DNA of 64,000 bases, from NCBI GenBank assembly GCA_964651475.1, contig CAZYXV010000011.1, forward strand, positions 69,714 to 133,713, in the 5' to 3' direction. The notes below the pieces were generated by a model. The model was not told the origin of the DNA. It saw nothing but the letters and a program-made list of their open reading frames with translations, and did not search any database. The DNA comes from JBGSMF01 sp964651475. GTDB taxonomy: Bacteria; Chloroflexota; Anaerolineae; Fen-1058. Of this stretch, positions 8,452 to 17,031 are shown piece after piece. Within the stretch, counting starts at the first letter, position 1. Every line of letters starts with the position of its first letter. Position numbers and translations under genes: made by a program.

Positions 8452-10116
8452 ATGAGTAAACAACTAATTAATCCCAAACACGTGATCCAACTTGCCGATG
8501 CAGAGCGCAGGTTGGTCAACCCCCAAAATCAACCGGATTCGGGACCCGACCTGGAATTCGTCGGCGATGCTCTCTCTGACCCCGAACCGTATGACGGGGA
8601 AGAGGACGCTGGCCCAGAGAGAGACGAAGATATCCTCGAAGACGACGAGATGGGCTACGTGGAAGAGCCGCCCGACGCCGAACTGGAAGAAATCGAGTTG
8701 GAGCTGGAAGACGAGGATGAGGAAGGGTTAGAGTGGCAGCCCGACCTGGTGGACGATCCGGTCAGGATGTACTTGAAAGAAATTGGCCAGGTGCGCCTGC
8801 TTGACCACGACCAGGAGATGTGGCTGGCCATACAAATGAGCGCCGAGCCTCGCCAGGCGCAGATTCGCAATCAGCTTGCCGCGCGCCTGAAACGCGCGCC
8901 GCGCCTGGAAGAAATCGTACTGAATATCTATGAAGATTTGCTCCCCGAAGCGTGGCGGCACGTGGAGCGCGCCTGCAACAAGGCGCGTCTAACGCCGCCA
9001 GGACTGGACACGTTGGTGCAAGAAGCTTTTTCACTCCGCACGGGCTTGCCGATGGGTATCCAGTCGTACTTGCGCCCATTCCTGAGCAACGGCCGCACAG
9101 ATTCCAAGTCGGCGGGCAGCGAGTTGAGCGCGGCCTTGTTCGAAGTGTTTGTGCTGCTGTACCTGCTGCCTCCCGAATCGCTCGAATGGCTGGCGGCGCA
9201 GATGCGTCGCAAGCGCAAGTTGCCCTCGGCCAAGTTGTTCGAAGGTACTGTGCCCGATGGCCGCCGCCTGGGGCAACTGATGCACAACGACATTATCACC
9301 CGGGCGGCTGATGCGCGGCGCGCGCTCATTCGCGCCAACTTGCGCCTGGTGGTGAGCGTGGCGAAGCGCTACGTGGGGCGCGGCATTTCGTTCCTCGACC
9401 TGATCCAGGAAGGCAATATCGGCCTGCTGCGGGCGGTGGAAAAATTTGATCACACCAAGGGCTTCAAGTTCAGCACGTACGCCACCTGGTGGATACGCCA
9501 GGCCATCAGCCGCGCCATCGCGGACCAGGCGCGCACCATCCGCATCCCGGTCCACATGGTCGAAACCATCAACCGCCTGCTGCGCACTCAGCGCAAGTTG
9601 ACGCAGGAATTGGGGCACGATCCCACTTCGGAAGAACTCAGTATCGAGATGGGATTGCTCGATTCGTCGGAGGCGGCCGCCGTGCAAAAAGCGTGGGAAT
9701 TGGGCGAGCGAGTTGACCCGGCCCTGGAACGCAAGGTGCGCCACGCCGCGGCCCAGGTGAGACGCATCATGCGCATCAGCCAGGACCCCATCTCGTTGGA
9801 AACGCCGGTGGGCGTCGAAGAGTCCAGCTTGCTGGGCGACTTTATCGAAGACGAGACGGTGCCCGGGCCGGTGGATGCGGCCACCACTCAACTTCTCAAG
9901 GAGCAAGTTCAAAAAGTGCTCGGGCAGCTTTCTAAGCGCGAACGGGACGTGCTGGAAATGCGTTACGGGCTGCGCGATGGGCAAAGCCACACACTGGAAG
10001 AGGTTGGGCAACTGCTGGGCGTCACGCGCGAGCGCGTGCGGCAAATCGAAAGCAAGGCGCTGCGCAAACTGCGCCATCCCTATCGAAGCCGGAAACTGCG
10101 CGATTATTTGGGGTAA
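8452..10116 (+). CDS. rpoD: RNA polymerase primary sigma factor (sigma-70 family)
   Basis: The 554-residue protein directs RNA polymerase to housekeeping promoters. The acidic N-terminal 95 residues correspond to region 1.1. Region 1.2 follows (DPVRMYLKEIGQVRLL). An insert of about 150 residues then precedes region 2, with RANLRLVVSVAKRYVGRG, FLDLIQEGNIGLLRAVEKFD and FSTYATWWIRQAI, which bind core enzyme and the -10 box. Region 3 and region 4 follow, the latter with the -35-binding helix-turn-helix VGQLLGVTRERVRQIE. ATG 8452 was preferred; GTG 8449 directly before it is an alternative. Length and intact regions 2 and 4 indicate the primary rather than an alternative sigma factor. Confidence 0.96.
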   Translation: MSKQLINPKHVIQLADAERRLVNPQNQPDSGPDLEFVGDALSDPEPYDGEEDAGPERDEDILEDDEMGYVEEPPDAELEEIELELEDEDEEGLEWQPDLVDDPVRMYLKEIGQVRLLDHDQEMWLAIQMSAEPRQAQIRNQLAARLKRAPRLEEIVLNIYEDLLPEAWRHVERACNKARLTPPGLDTLVQEAFSLRTGLPMGIQSYLRPFLSNGRTDSKSAGSELSAALFEVFVLLYLLPPESLEWLAAQMRRKRKLPSAKLFEGTVPDGRRLGQLMHNDIITRAADARRALIRANLRLVVSVAKRYVGRGISFLDLIQEGNIGLLRAVEKFDHTKGFKFSTYATWWIRQAISRAIADQARTIRIPVHMVETINRLLRTQRKLTQELGHDPTSEELSIEMGLLDSSEAAAVQKAWELGERVDPALERKVRHAAAQVRRIMRISQDPISLETPVGVEESSLLGDFIEDETVPGPVDAATTQLLKEQVQKVLGQLSKRERDVLEMRYGLRDGQSHTLEEVGQLLGVTRERVRQIESKALRKLRHPYRSRKLRDYLG

Positions 10117-10133
10117 AAGGCAAAACGTAAAAT

Positions 10134-10161
10134 TTGACGATTTGCCAACTTGGCGTATAAT
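10134..10161 (+). promoter_or_regulatory. Promoter of tRNA-Asn
   Basis: TTGACG (10134-10139) and TATAAT (10156-10161) are separated by 16 bases. Transcription would start about six bases before the mature tRNA. Confidence 0.85.
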
Positions 10162-10173
10162 GTAGGTCGTTAT

Positions 10174-10246
10174 TCCTCGATAGCTCAATAGGCAGAGCAA
10201 TCGGCTGTTAACCGATGGGTTCCAGGTTCGAGTCCTGGTCGAGGAG
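10174..10246 (+). tRNA. tRNA-Asn (anticodon GTT)
   Basis: The 73-base gene folds into a full cloverleaf. The acceptor arms TCCTCGA and TCGAGGA pair perfectly with discriminator G. The anticodon stem ATCGG/CCGAT encloses the loop CTGTTAA with anticodon GTT. The T arm contains GGTTCGAGTCC. The 3' CCA is not encoded. A promoter lies just upstream and a terminator just downstream, so it is a single-gene unit. Confidence 0.97.
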
Positions 10247-10257
10247 CACTGGTGAGG

Positions 10258-10289
10258 CACCTGCCAGGCGTGCGGCAGGTGTCTTTTTT
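10258..10289 (+). terminator. Rho-independent terminator of tRNA-Asn
   Basis: CACCTGCC (10258-10265) pairs perfectly with GGCAGGTG (10274-10281) and is followed by TCTTTTTT. Confidence 0.92.
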
Positions 10290-10312
10290 GTCGCTCGCGA
10301 ACACCGTCGGCT

Positions 10313-11236
10313 TTATCGGAAGTGGAGTCCCCAACTTGTTGGGGCGATGGCGTTCAGCTTTTCGTACAACGCCTCAACCTCGGCCATACTGCGGTTGAAT
10401 GGCCCTTCCTCTTCCAGCTTCAGGCTGGTGACGGCGGCCGCCCAGGTCAGTGCCTCTGCAGGCGGCGCTGTCAGCCTTTTGGAAAGATAAGCGCCTGTGC
10501 AGGTGTCTCCGCGCCCGCTGCGTCCCCGCAGCTCGCGCGGCACGAGCGGCGCTTCGTCAAAGATGCCGCCGTGATAGAGCAGCACGCCGCTCGAGTTGGT
10601 CATTAGGATCTCGCGCGGGCCATACTCTGCCAGGCGGCGGGCTGCCGCGCGCCGGTCAGATTCACCCGTGAGCAGCCTGGCCTCGACCGCATCGGTCTTG
10701 AGCACGGTGACGTGGCGCAAAACAGCTTCTTTTCCCGGCCAGTCGTCGTGCGTGAGAGCGCCGTTGCGGAGGATGCGGATAAAGCCCTGTACGTCCAGCG
10801 CAATCATCGCGCCTCGCCCCGCCAGCGTTTCTACAACCACGGTTGGGATTTCGCCCCGCACCGACGAAGCCACCACAGCATAAGCGCGCGCCTGCACGTC
10901 CGCCACGTCGTCTACGCTGAATGGCCCCGCCGAGCTGGTCAACTCGATGGTGCGCTCGTCCAGGTTATTGGTGGGATAGATCAGGCGCAGCAGCGTGGAG
11001 GACGGTGTAGCGCGAGCGAGCATGGTCACGCCCAGGCGCTCCAGTTTTTCCACCGCACCCCAGTCCTCGCGCGCCAGGCGGGTCACCACGGCCACACGCA
11101 GCCCCATGCGGGCGGCCACGTTGGCGCCAAAGAAATAAGCGCCCCCGTCCACGGTCCGCGTGGAATGGGGATAGACGATTGTGTCTTGAGTATAGTGGCC
11201 GATAAATGCAATGTCGAATGATGCCGGTTGAATCAT
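10313..11236 (-). CDS. PfkB-family sugar or nucleoside kinase
   Basis: The 307-residue protein has the ribokinase fold. The N-terminal glycine-rich signature is VDGGAYFFGANVAARMG, and the C-terminal signature GRSGRGDTCTGAYLSK holds the catalytic Asp and anion hole. Such enzymes phosphorylate a hydroxyl of a sugar, nucleoside or related alcohol with ATP; the substrate cannot be read from the sequence. The gene is the last of the long minus-strand cluster and follows the DUF47 gene by 18 bases, so it is probably co-transcribed with the phosphate transporter and HAD genes. It converges on the tRNA-Asn unit, whose terminator separates them. Confidence 0.85.
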   Translation of the reverse strand: MIQPASFDIAFIGHYTQDTIVYPHSTRTVDGGAYFFGANVAARMGLRVAVVTRLAREDWGAVEKLERLGVTMLARATPSSTLLRLIYPTNNLDERTIELTSSAGPFSVDDVADVQARAYAVVASSVRGEIPTVVVETLAGRGAMIALDVQGFIRILRNGALTHDDWPGKEAVLRHVTVLKTDAVEARLLTGESDRRAAARRLAEYGPREILMTNSSGVLLYHGGIFDEAPLVPRELRGRSGRGDTCTGAYLSKRLTAPPAEALTWAAAVTSLKLEEEGPFNRSMAEVEALYEKLNAIAPTSWGLHFR

Positions 11237-11254
11237 ATCGTTTCCCCAAAACTC

Positions 11255-11884
11255 TTACGTCATCTTGACGACCACGTCGCTGATAATGTTGGCCGCTTCG
11301 TCGCCCCGGTCGGCGGCGTTAGAAAGGTGACGGTAAATTTCGCGCAGCTTGAGCATTTCCACAATGTGCTCCGGCTCGGCGGGGCCTTCAAAGAGCGCCG
11401 CGATGGCTTCGCGATAAACGCTCTCCACGCGGTTCTCCAGCGCCTTGGCGCGTTGCGCGTGATCGGTGGCCACGCCGGGGTGATCCTTGAGCCGCAGCAT
11501 GGCCAGGTGAACCTCATTGGCCGCATCGCGCAATAGCGAGACCATCCGCTGCAAATAGAGGTTTGGCGTGACGTGCAGGACTTGCATCTCGTCCACGGTC
11601 GAATACGCATAATCGAGAATATCGTCAATGGCGCGCGAGAGCGCAAAGATATCTTCGCGATCCATCGGCGTGACGAATGTTCGATTAAGCTCGTCTACCA
11701 GGATACGGCGCACTTCGTCGGCATCTTTTTCGCACTGGCGCACCGTGGCGGCCGAAGCTTCGCTGGTGGTCTTGGTGTACTCCATCAGCGCTTCCAGCCC
11801 TTTGACGGCCCACTCGGCCTGCTCGATGAGCAACTTGACAAAATTGTCCTTACGCGGCTTGAAAAAATCACCCAACCAACTCAT
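11255..11884 (-). CDS. DUF47 (PhoU-like) partner of the phosphate transporter
   Basis: The 209-residue protein is all-helical and resembles the DUF47/PhoU-like family, whose genes usually accompany PiT transporters and modulate them. Start 11884 was chosen because AAGGAG lies six bases upstream; an in-frame ATG at 11890 touches that site directly. The start overlaps the stop of the PiT gene as ATGA (11881-11884), indicating translational coupling. The acidic, repeated-helix pattern (for example DREDIFALSRAIDDILDYA) matches the metal-binding EDxx/ExxxD motifs of PhoU proteins. Confidence 0.85.
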   Translation of the reverse strand: MSWLGDFFKPRKDNFVKLLIEQAEWAVKGLEALMEYTKTTSEASAATVRQCEKDADEVRRILVDELNRTFVTPMDREDIFALSRAIDDILDYAYSTVDEMQVLHVTPNLYLQRMVSLLRDAANEVHLAMLRLKDHPGVATDHAQRAKALENRVESVYREAIAALFEGPAEPEHIVEMLKLREIYRHLSNAADRGDEAANIISDVVVKMT

Positions 11885-12873
11885 AACCATCTCCTTAGAA
11901 TGGCGGCCAGTATGGCTGCCAGAATTGCTGCGAACGGAATCGTCGTTAACCAGGCGATCACAATCTGCCCGCCCGTGCCCCAGCGCACTTTGGACAGGCG
12001 CTCGGCAGAGCCGACGCCCATAATGGCCGAGCTTACGACTTGCGTCGTGCTGACTGGCCCACCCAGAACCGCTGCCGCCAGAATCACGCTGGCCGAGGCG
12101 ACCTGCGTCGTAAAGCCATGCACGGGGCGGACTTTGAAAAACTTGCTCCCAAGCGTCTTGATGAGTCGCCAGCCGCCCGTGGCCGTGCCCAGGGCAATGG
12201 CCGCGGCGCAAGCAGTGATTACCCATAAGGGCACTTGGAAGGTGGGCAGCACGCCGCCCGAGACCAGCCCCAAGGTGATGATGCCCATTGTCTTTTGCGC
12301 GTCGTTGGTGCCGTGCGAAAGCGCCAACGCGACCGCCGTGATGATTTGACCTCGCTTGAAGAGCCAGTTGATCTTGGGGCTGGAGCCGCGCGCCAGGAAC
12401 AGCACCAGTTTCATTACCAGATAGCCGGCCACCAGACCGGCGAGCGGCGAGATGGCCAGCGCGAGCAGCACTTTGCCCAGCCCGGCCAGTTTGACCACGC
12501 CCCAGCCGCTTTCTATCACCGCCGCGCCGATAAGGCCGCCAATCAGCGCGTGCGATGAACTGGATGGAATGCCCAACCACCACGTGATAATGTTCCACAC
12601 AATGGAGGCGACGAGCGCCGCCATCGTGACGGACAAATCAACCTCATCAGCGGTCAGCACTTCGTGGCCGATGGTGGTGGCAACGGCCACGCCGAACAGA
12701 AACGGGCCGACAAACTCGGCTATGGCAGTGATGGTGAGCGCCTGGCGCCCGGAAAGCGCCCGAGAGGCGATCATAGTGGCCACAATGTTGGAGCTATCGT
12801 GGAACCCATTGAGAAAATCAAAGACCAACGCCAGTGCGATCAGCAACAAAACTGGGTACGGAATACCAAACAC
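11881..12873 (-). CDS. pit: PiT-family inorganic phosphate transporter
   Basis: The 330-residue integral membrane protein contains the two inverted PiT signatures, FLNGFHDSSNIVATMIA near the N-terminus and LALSHGTNDAQKTMG in the second half, with about ten hydrophobic helices. PiT proteins move metal-phosphate complexes or phosphate with H+ or Na+. The start is probably GTG 12873: GGGAG lies six bases upstream and the protein then begins with the first membrane helix; longer frames would overlap the upstream kinase. One base separates it from the stop of the kinase gene. Its presence inside a cluster of phosphatase-like genes suggests handling of released phosphate (inference). Confidence 0.92.
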   Translation of the reverse strand: MFGIPYPVLLLIALALVFDFLNGFHDSSNIVATMIASRALSGRQALTITAIAEFVGPFLFGVAVATTIGHEVLTADEVDLSVTMAALVASIVWNIITWWLGIPSSSSHALIGGLIGAAVIESGWGVVKLAGLGKVLLALAISPLAGLVAGYLVMKLVLFLARGSSPKINWLFKRGQIITAVALALSHGTNDAQKTMGIITLGLVSGGVLPTFQVPLWVITACAAAIALGTATGGWRLIKTLGSKFFKVRPVHGFTTQVASASVILAAAVLGGPVSTTQVVSSAIMGVGSAERLSKVRWGTGGQIVIAWLTTIPFAAILAAILAAILRRWL

Positions 12874-12874
12874 G

Positions 12875-14068
12875 TCATGCTCCCAAGATTTCAGCAATTT
12901 CAGGCGTCGCCCATAGCGCCGCGCCAGTGGTGTCAACGACCATATCGCACATTTCCATCTGGGGCCGGTAGCATTGCTGGCCCATTAAAAACTGCTGACT
13001 AAAAAATCTATTGCGAAAGTAGGTCGGCTCGTATTTCTTTCGATAGTCAATATCGCGTTTCCATTTCCGCTTTAGGCGGATGGCGTCATCCGTCAGGTAC
13101 ACCACTTTGATCCCGATGAGGTGAGCGACCTCCTCGAGCAAAAACGGGAAATTGCCCTCGACGAAAATAATGTCGGCTGGCTCAATCTCGAGCGGGGCGC
13201 AGCCTAGCTTGAGGTTGCCCTCCAGATCGTGGCTCGAGGTGGCGTAGACAAAGTCGTAGCGGGGAATGGTTATTTTCCGCCCCTGGCAGATGTCTTGAAG
13301 GCTTTGCTTGAAAAGCTCAAAGTGGAGAGCCGCTTTGCCCAGGGTGTGGATGCCCTTTTCTTCTCGATAATCTCTGTCTGTAAGAAAATTGTCCATCTCG
13401 ATGGAAGTGGTCTTTTGGCCGGCCAGCTCAAATGCGCTGCGCAGGCGCGCCACAATCTCGGTTTTGCCCGCCGCCGTCGGCCCGGCAATCGCCAGGAGAA
13501 TGGGCGTACCTTTGGCCGCGACGAGCTTTTGTACGCTCTCGATAAAAGCCTGATCCACCTCTGCATTGGCCTCTTTAAAGTCTTTGTAGCCAATGGCCTG
13601 ATAGCGCTCAAATCGCTTTTGCTTCTGCTCAAAGCTTTTGAACGGTTTACCGCCCAGGTGCGCCAGCACCGGTTCGGTGAAATAAACCGTCCGGGTTAGA
13701 AAAAAGAATCCCCGGATGTCGAAATAAAAATGAGTCTTGACCCACTCTTCCGGGTATTTCCCCGTGACCAGCCCCACAAAGAGCATGGTCGTCAAGCGAA
13801 CAATGTTTTCATCCAGCACGATCCTGCCGCCAATCCGCGGTTTGAGTTGAACGCCGGCGTAAAAACGGCTGCTGCTAATCAGCGCCTCGATATCTCGCTG
13901 GCTAGCCAGTTTCACGCCGGCCCAGCCTCCGTTCTCAGGATACAAGTTTTCCAGCGCATAGCGAAATTCGTACAGTTCCAGTTCATCTATGCCGCTGTTG
14001 ATGCGCTTGATTTTTTCGTACAAGAGTTCAGAAAAGACGTCCAGGTTCCAGATATTCGGCGCAGGCAT
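12875..14068 (-). CDS. P-loop kinase of the uridine kinase/phosphoribulokinase type with an unknown N-terminal domain
   Basis: The 397-residue protein has a Walker A motif GPTAAGKTE near residue 200 of the chain, followed by a kinase domain with MDNFLTDRDYREEKG (acidic substrate region), IPRYDFVYATSSHD and IIFVEGNFPFL, the order seen in uridine kinases and phosphoribulokinases. The first ~185 residues, rich in aromatic residues (FYFDIRGFFFLTRTVYF), match nothing I recognise. Start 14068 has AAAGG seven bases upstream; ATG 14083 and TTG 14110 are possible but lack such a site, and the upper part overlaps the stop of the preceding epimerase. Substrate unknown; a sugar or nucleoside alcohol is likely. 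Confidence 0.75.
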   Translation of the reverse strand: MPAPNIWNLDVFSELLYEKIKRINSGIDELELYEFRYALENLYPENGGWAGVKLASQRDIEALISSSRFYAGVQLKPRIGGRIVLDENIVRLTTMLFVGLVTGKYPEEWVKTHFYFDIRGFFFLTRTVYFTEPVLAHLGGKPFKSFEQKQKRFERYQAIGYKDFKEANAEVDQAFIESVQKLVAAKGTPILLAIAGPTAAGKTEIVARLRSAFELAGQKTTSIEMDNFLTDRDYREEKGIHTLGKAALHFELFKQSLQDICQGRKITIPRYDFVYATSSHDLEGNLKLGCAPLEIEPADIIFVEGNFPFLLEEVAHLIGIKVVYLTDDAIRLKRKWKRDIDYRKKYEPTYFRNRFFSQQFLMGQQCYRPQMEMCDMVVDTTGAALWATPEIAEILGA

Positions 14069-14093
14069 ACGCGGACCTTTCATAACAAAAAGA

Positions 14094-14996
14094 CTAGGCG
14101 CACTTTTCAATTAACCACTTGACCCCGTCCATCACCTCTTGCGGCGAGTTGAACCTTTGGAACTCGCACGTGCGCAGCGCGCCTGCCGGCAGGTAGCGGG
14201 CGACCATGCCCCAATCTACCTGGCCCAATCCGGCGGCCAGATGATCCTGGATGCCCACCACGTCGTGCAGGTGGGTGCCCACAATGCGTGGCCCGAACCG
14301 TTTCAACCAGTCTTGGTGCGTTCCAAAACCAAGGTGTTGCAATACCTGGGCGTGGCCGACGTCGTGCCAATAGCCAATCACCTCGTCGTAACCCAGATTG
14401 AGCAAGGCTTCCAGTTCGTCGGGTAGGGGGATCTCAAAGTAGTGGTAACGGTTTTCCAGCCCCAATTGGATACCCACTTTGGCGGCATATTCGGCCAGTT
14501 CTGTTATACTGCGGCGCACGGCTTGCATGTTGGCTTCTGCCTGGGCCGCCCGCGCCGCGGCGAGCTGTTCTCGAGCCTGGGTGTATTCGGGCGTGTTGCG
14601 CTTGCCCTCGTTATACAGATTGCGCAAGGTTGTCTCTAGCATTGGGTCAATGTCTACACGTCCCGGATGCACAATGACCACCCCGGCGTCCAGCTCGCGC
14701 GCCAGGTCAATGCTTCGCCGGATGGCCGCTACTCCTTGTTGCCGCTTATCCTCGTCCAATGACGAGACCAGCCAATCGCGCTGCTTGAGTGTTGAAGCCG
14801 AGATGTCGGCCGGGCAAGGTTCGTGAACGCTCGTGATGCAGTCGCCGTTCAGGCGCACGCCATTGAGCATGGCCGAGTTGACACCGTGGTTCAGCTCAAA
14901 ACGGGCAAAGCCCAAAGCTCTTCCGGCGCTAAAAAAATCGGCCAACTTTTCAAATTGGCCGATGCCCCACATAGTAGATAAAGCCAGATCGGACAC
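14094..14996 (-). CDS. Sugar phosphate isomerase/epimerase-like TIM barrel (copy 1)
   Basis: The 300-residue protein belongs to the xylose isomerase-like/AP endonuclease 2 superfamily. Metal-ligand segments are visible: VIVHPGRVD, GLENRYHYFE, GYWHDVGHAQ and GTHLHDVVG, with a final acidic strand CEFQRF. It is clearly paralogous to the gene at 20847-21749 (same length, same motifs, for example SSLDE.KRQQ.VA..RRS.D.AR). Start is GTG 14996 after AGGTG. It lies 18 bases after the HAD gene at 15015 and overlaps upstream alternatives of the kinase. Likely a divalent-metal isomerase, epimerase or lyase on a sugar derivative; the exact reaction is unknown. Confidence 0.8.
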   Translation of the reverse strand: MSDLALSTMWGIGQFEKLADFFSAGRALGFARFELNHGVNSAMLNGVRLNGDCITSVHEPCPADISASTLKQRDWLVSSLDEDKRQQGVAAIRRSIDLARELDAGVVIVHPGRVDIDPMLETTLRNLYNEGKRNTPEYTQAREQLAAARAAQAEANMQAVRRSITELAEYAAKVGIQLGLENRYHYFEIPLPDELEALLNLGYDEVIGYWHDVGHAQVLQHLGFGTHQDWLKRFGPRIVGTHLHDVVGIQDHLAAGLGQVDWGMVARYLPAGALRTCEFQRFNSPQEVMDGVKWLIEKCA

Positions 14997-15014
14997 AATT
15001 CACCTCATTATTTT

Positions 15015-15785
15015 TTATCTAGCACGGAAGCCCGGGCGCGGCAAAAAAATGTTCAAAAGCTCGCTCAGCTCGTCAATTGTCGCATCAGGCTGAGGAAATG
15101 GCTCTGCCTGTTCTTCTGTGGGCGAGTCGAGCCCGTGAATGACGATGGCCATGGCAAAGCCGGCGCGCCGGGGACCCACCACGTCGCCTATAGGCTGATC
15201 GCCTACGTAAGCGGATTGCTTGGGGCTGACGCCAGCGCGCCGGGTCGCCTCTATAAATATTTCTGGGTCGGGCTTGCGCCGTCCAAAGGTGGAAGACGAC
15301 ACCACCGTTCGAAAATACTTGGACAGGCCATAGTCATTTATGTCTTGCCGTACATCTTTGGCGCTGCTCGTGTTACTGATCACGCCCAGGCAATAGCCAC
15401 GCTTGCTCAGTTCGGCTATTACCTCCTGGGTGTCGGGACGCAGCACGCGGCGGCCGTGGCGCTTGCGCCACACAAAGGTTAGCGTCTCTGCCAGGGCCTC
15501 GACGCGATGCGATGGCCAGTCGGGCAGCATCCACCGGGTCCACAGTTCGACGTTGGTGGCAGGCGTCATGGTCTTGCGCACCCACTGGCGATAAGCCTCG
15601 TAGCGCTCGACCATGCGCTGGTAAAAAACCTCTGGCGGCTCTTGGGTTCTGAGCAGTGACGTGATTTGTTCCACTACTTCGTTTTGTAGCTTGGGGTCCG
15701 CCACGCGAACCATCAGAGCGCCGCTCACGTCAAAAAAGATGGCCTCAATATCCTCTGGAACAGAGAACGCAGGCTCGTTAGCCAT
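15015..15785 (-). CDS. HAD-superfamily hydrolase-like protein with DxS in motif I
   Basis: The 256-residue protein has the HAD fold of the IA subgroup with an alpha-helical cap. Motif I reads FFDVSGAL, so the nucleophile Asp19 is present but the second Asp (general acid/base) is Ser21. Motif II is GVISNTSS, motif III Lys lies in FGRRKPDPEIF, and motif IV is AYVGDQPIGDVVG. Start 15785 has GGAGG upstream. It is paralogous to the three HAD genes at 18651-20835, all with changed motif I. With the general acid missing, phosphatase activity may be weak or the protein may act on another leaving group or only bind ligand (inference). Confidence 0.85.
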   Translation of the reverse strand: MANEPAFSVPEDIEAIFFDVSGALMVRVADPKLQNEVVEQITSLLRTQEPPEVFYQRMVERYEAYRQWVRKTMTPATNVELWTRWMLPDWPSHRVEALAETLTFVWRKRHGRRVLRPDTQEVIAELSKRGYCLGVISNTSSAKDVRQDINDYGLSKYFRTVVSSSTFGRRKPDPEIFIEATRRAGVSPKQSAYVGDQPIGDVVGPRRAGFAMAIVIHGLDSPTEEQAEPFPQPDATIDELSELLNIFLPRPGFRAR

Positions 15786-15817
15786 TTCCACCTCCCGGGA
15801 AACTGGATAACCATAAC

Positions 15818-17020
15818 CTATGCGCCGAACTTGGCGATGCGCTGCGCGTTTGCCAGGGCAATCGGCATCACGTTCTTTGCCGGCAATATACCCAGGCTGC
15901 CGCGCGCGCAGGCGCGTTCGCCAAACTCGGCGATGCCGTCCGCGCGGACGTACCTGGAGTATAACATTGTCGGCACAGGATGCCAACTGTGTGATTTGAG
16001 CACAGCTGGCGACGAATGGTCGCCGCTGACGATGACCACGTCCGGCCTGAGCGCCATCAAGCGCGGCATCAGTGCGTCCACCTGTTCGATGACGCTCACC
16101 TTGCCCGCAAAGTCGCCAGACTCGCCGGCGGTGTCGGTTTGCTTGACGTGCAAGTAAAAGAAATCATGGGCGTTCCAGTTCTTTTCCAGCGCCGTAAATT
16201 CGTCCGCGAGCGTATGGCCGTCCACCTGCACTACCGTCATCCCGACCATCTTGGCTACCCCGCGATACATCCCGTTGACCGCAATGGCGGCCGCGCGCAG
16301 CCCGAACAATTCCTGGTAGGTTGGCACGCTGGGAAGCCGGGCAAAGCCGCGCAACAAGACCATGTTGGCGGGGTGTTGGTCCGCTAATAATTGGCGCGCC
16401 TGCTCAATAAACTGATTGGCACATGTTGCGGCTTTTTCGGAATCCGGCTTGAGCGCGCGCACCGTCAATACGGGCGCGCCGGTCTTGTGCGGATCAGTGT
16501 CGGTCAATGCGTCGCCCAGGCCAGTCCCGCGCATCACAAAGGCAAAACGATGTTCCTTGACCGTCTCGACAAAAAATTCAACGCCGTCAGCGCAAATTGT
16601 TTGCAGCCGCTTGACCATCTCTTGGCTCGCGTCAGTGAGGATACGCCCCGCGCGGCGATCAGTCAGCAGTCCGGCCTCGTTCACCGAGCAAAAATTGCCG
16701 CGCGCAGCCACGTCGTCGGGACCTAATTCAAAATCAACGCCGAGCGCCTCTAGCGCGCCGCGCCCGATCTCGTATTGGAGCGGGTCGTAACCGAAAATGC
16801 CCAGGTGCCCTGGCCCGCTGCCGGGTGTAATTCCCGGCCTGACCGGTATTGTCAGCCCGAGGGCCGACTGCGCCGCCAGCGCGTCGAGATGGGGTGTGCG
16901 CGCGGTTTCCAGTTCGGTTTTGCCGCCTGGTTCGAGCGGCAATCCGCCCAACCCATCCATAATGACCATTGCGATTTTCGTTTGGGCCGGCACACTCAAG
17001 GAGTGCAAAAAGTGGATCAT
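15818..17020 (-). CDS. apgM: Cofactor-independent phosphoglycerate mutase, archaeal ApgM type
   Basis: The 400-residue protein belongs to the alkaline phosphatase superfamily. Motifs are KIAMVIMDGLGG (metal Asp), PGSGPGHLGIFGYDP (phospho-accepting Ser), RGTGLGDALTDTDPHK, VKQTDTAGESGDF (metal Asp and neighbour) and VVIVSGDHSSPAVLKSHSWHPVP (Asp-His and His ligands). ApgM enzymes interconvert 3- and 2-phosphoglycerate with Mn or similar metals. ATG 17020 is preceded by GAGG; TTG 17035 is an upstream alternative. The gene directly follows a second, permuted mutase (17032-18633) with an 11-base gap, so one transcript carries two mutase-like enzymes. One may work on another phosphorylated acid or sugar. 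Confidence 0.9.
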   Translation of the reverse strand: MIHFLHSLSVPAQTKIAMVIMDGLGGLPLEPGGKTELETARTPHLDALAAQSALGLTIPVRPGITPGSGPGHLGIFGYDPLQYEIGRGALEALGVDFELGPDDVAARGNFCSVNEAGLLTDRRAGRILTDASQEMVKRLQTICADGVEFFVETVKEHRFAFVMRGTGLGDALTDTDPHKTGAPVLTVRALKPDSEKAATCANQFIEQARQLLADQHPANMVLLRGFARLPSVPTYQELFGLRAAAIAVNGMYRGVAKMVGMTVVQVDGHTLADEFTALEKNWNAHDFFYLHVKQTDTAGESGDFAGKVSVIEQVDALMPRLMALRPDVVIVSGDHSSPAVLKSHSWHPVPTMLYSRYVRADGIAEFGERACARGSLGILPAKNVMPIALANAQRIAKFGA

Positions 17021-17031
17021 TGACATCCTCG

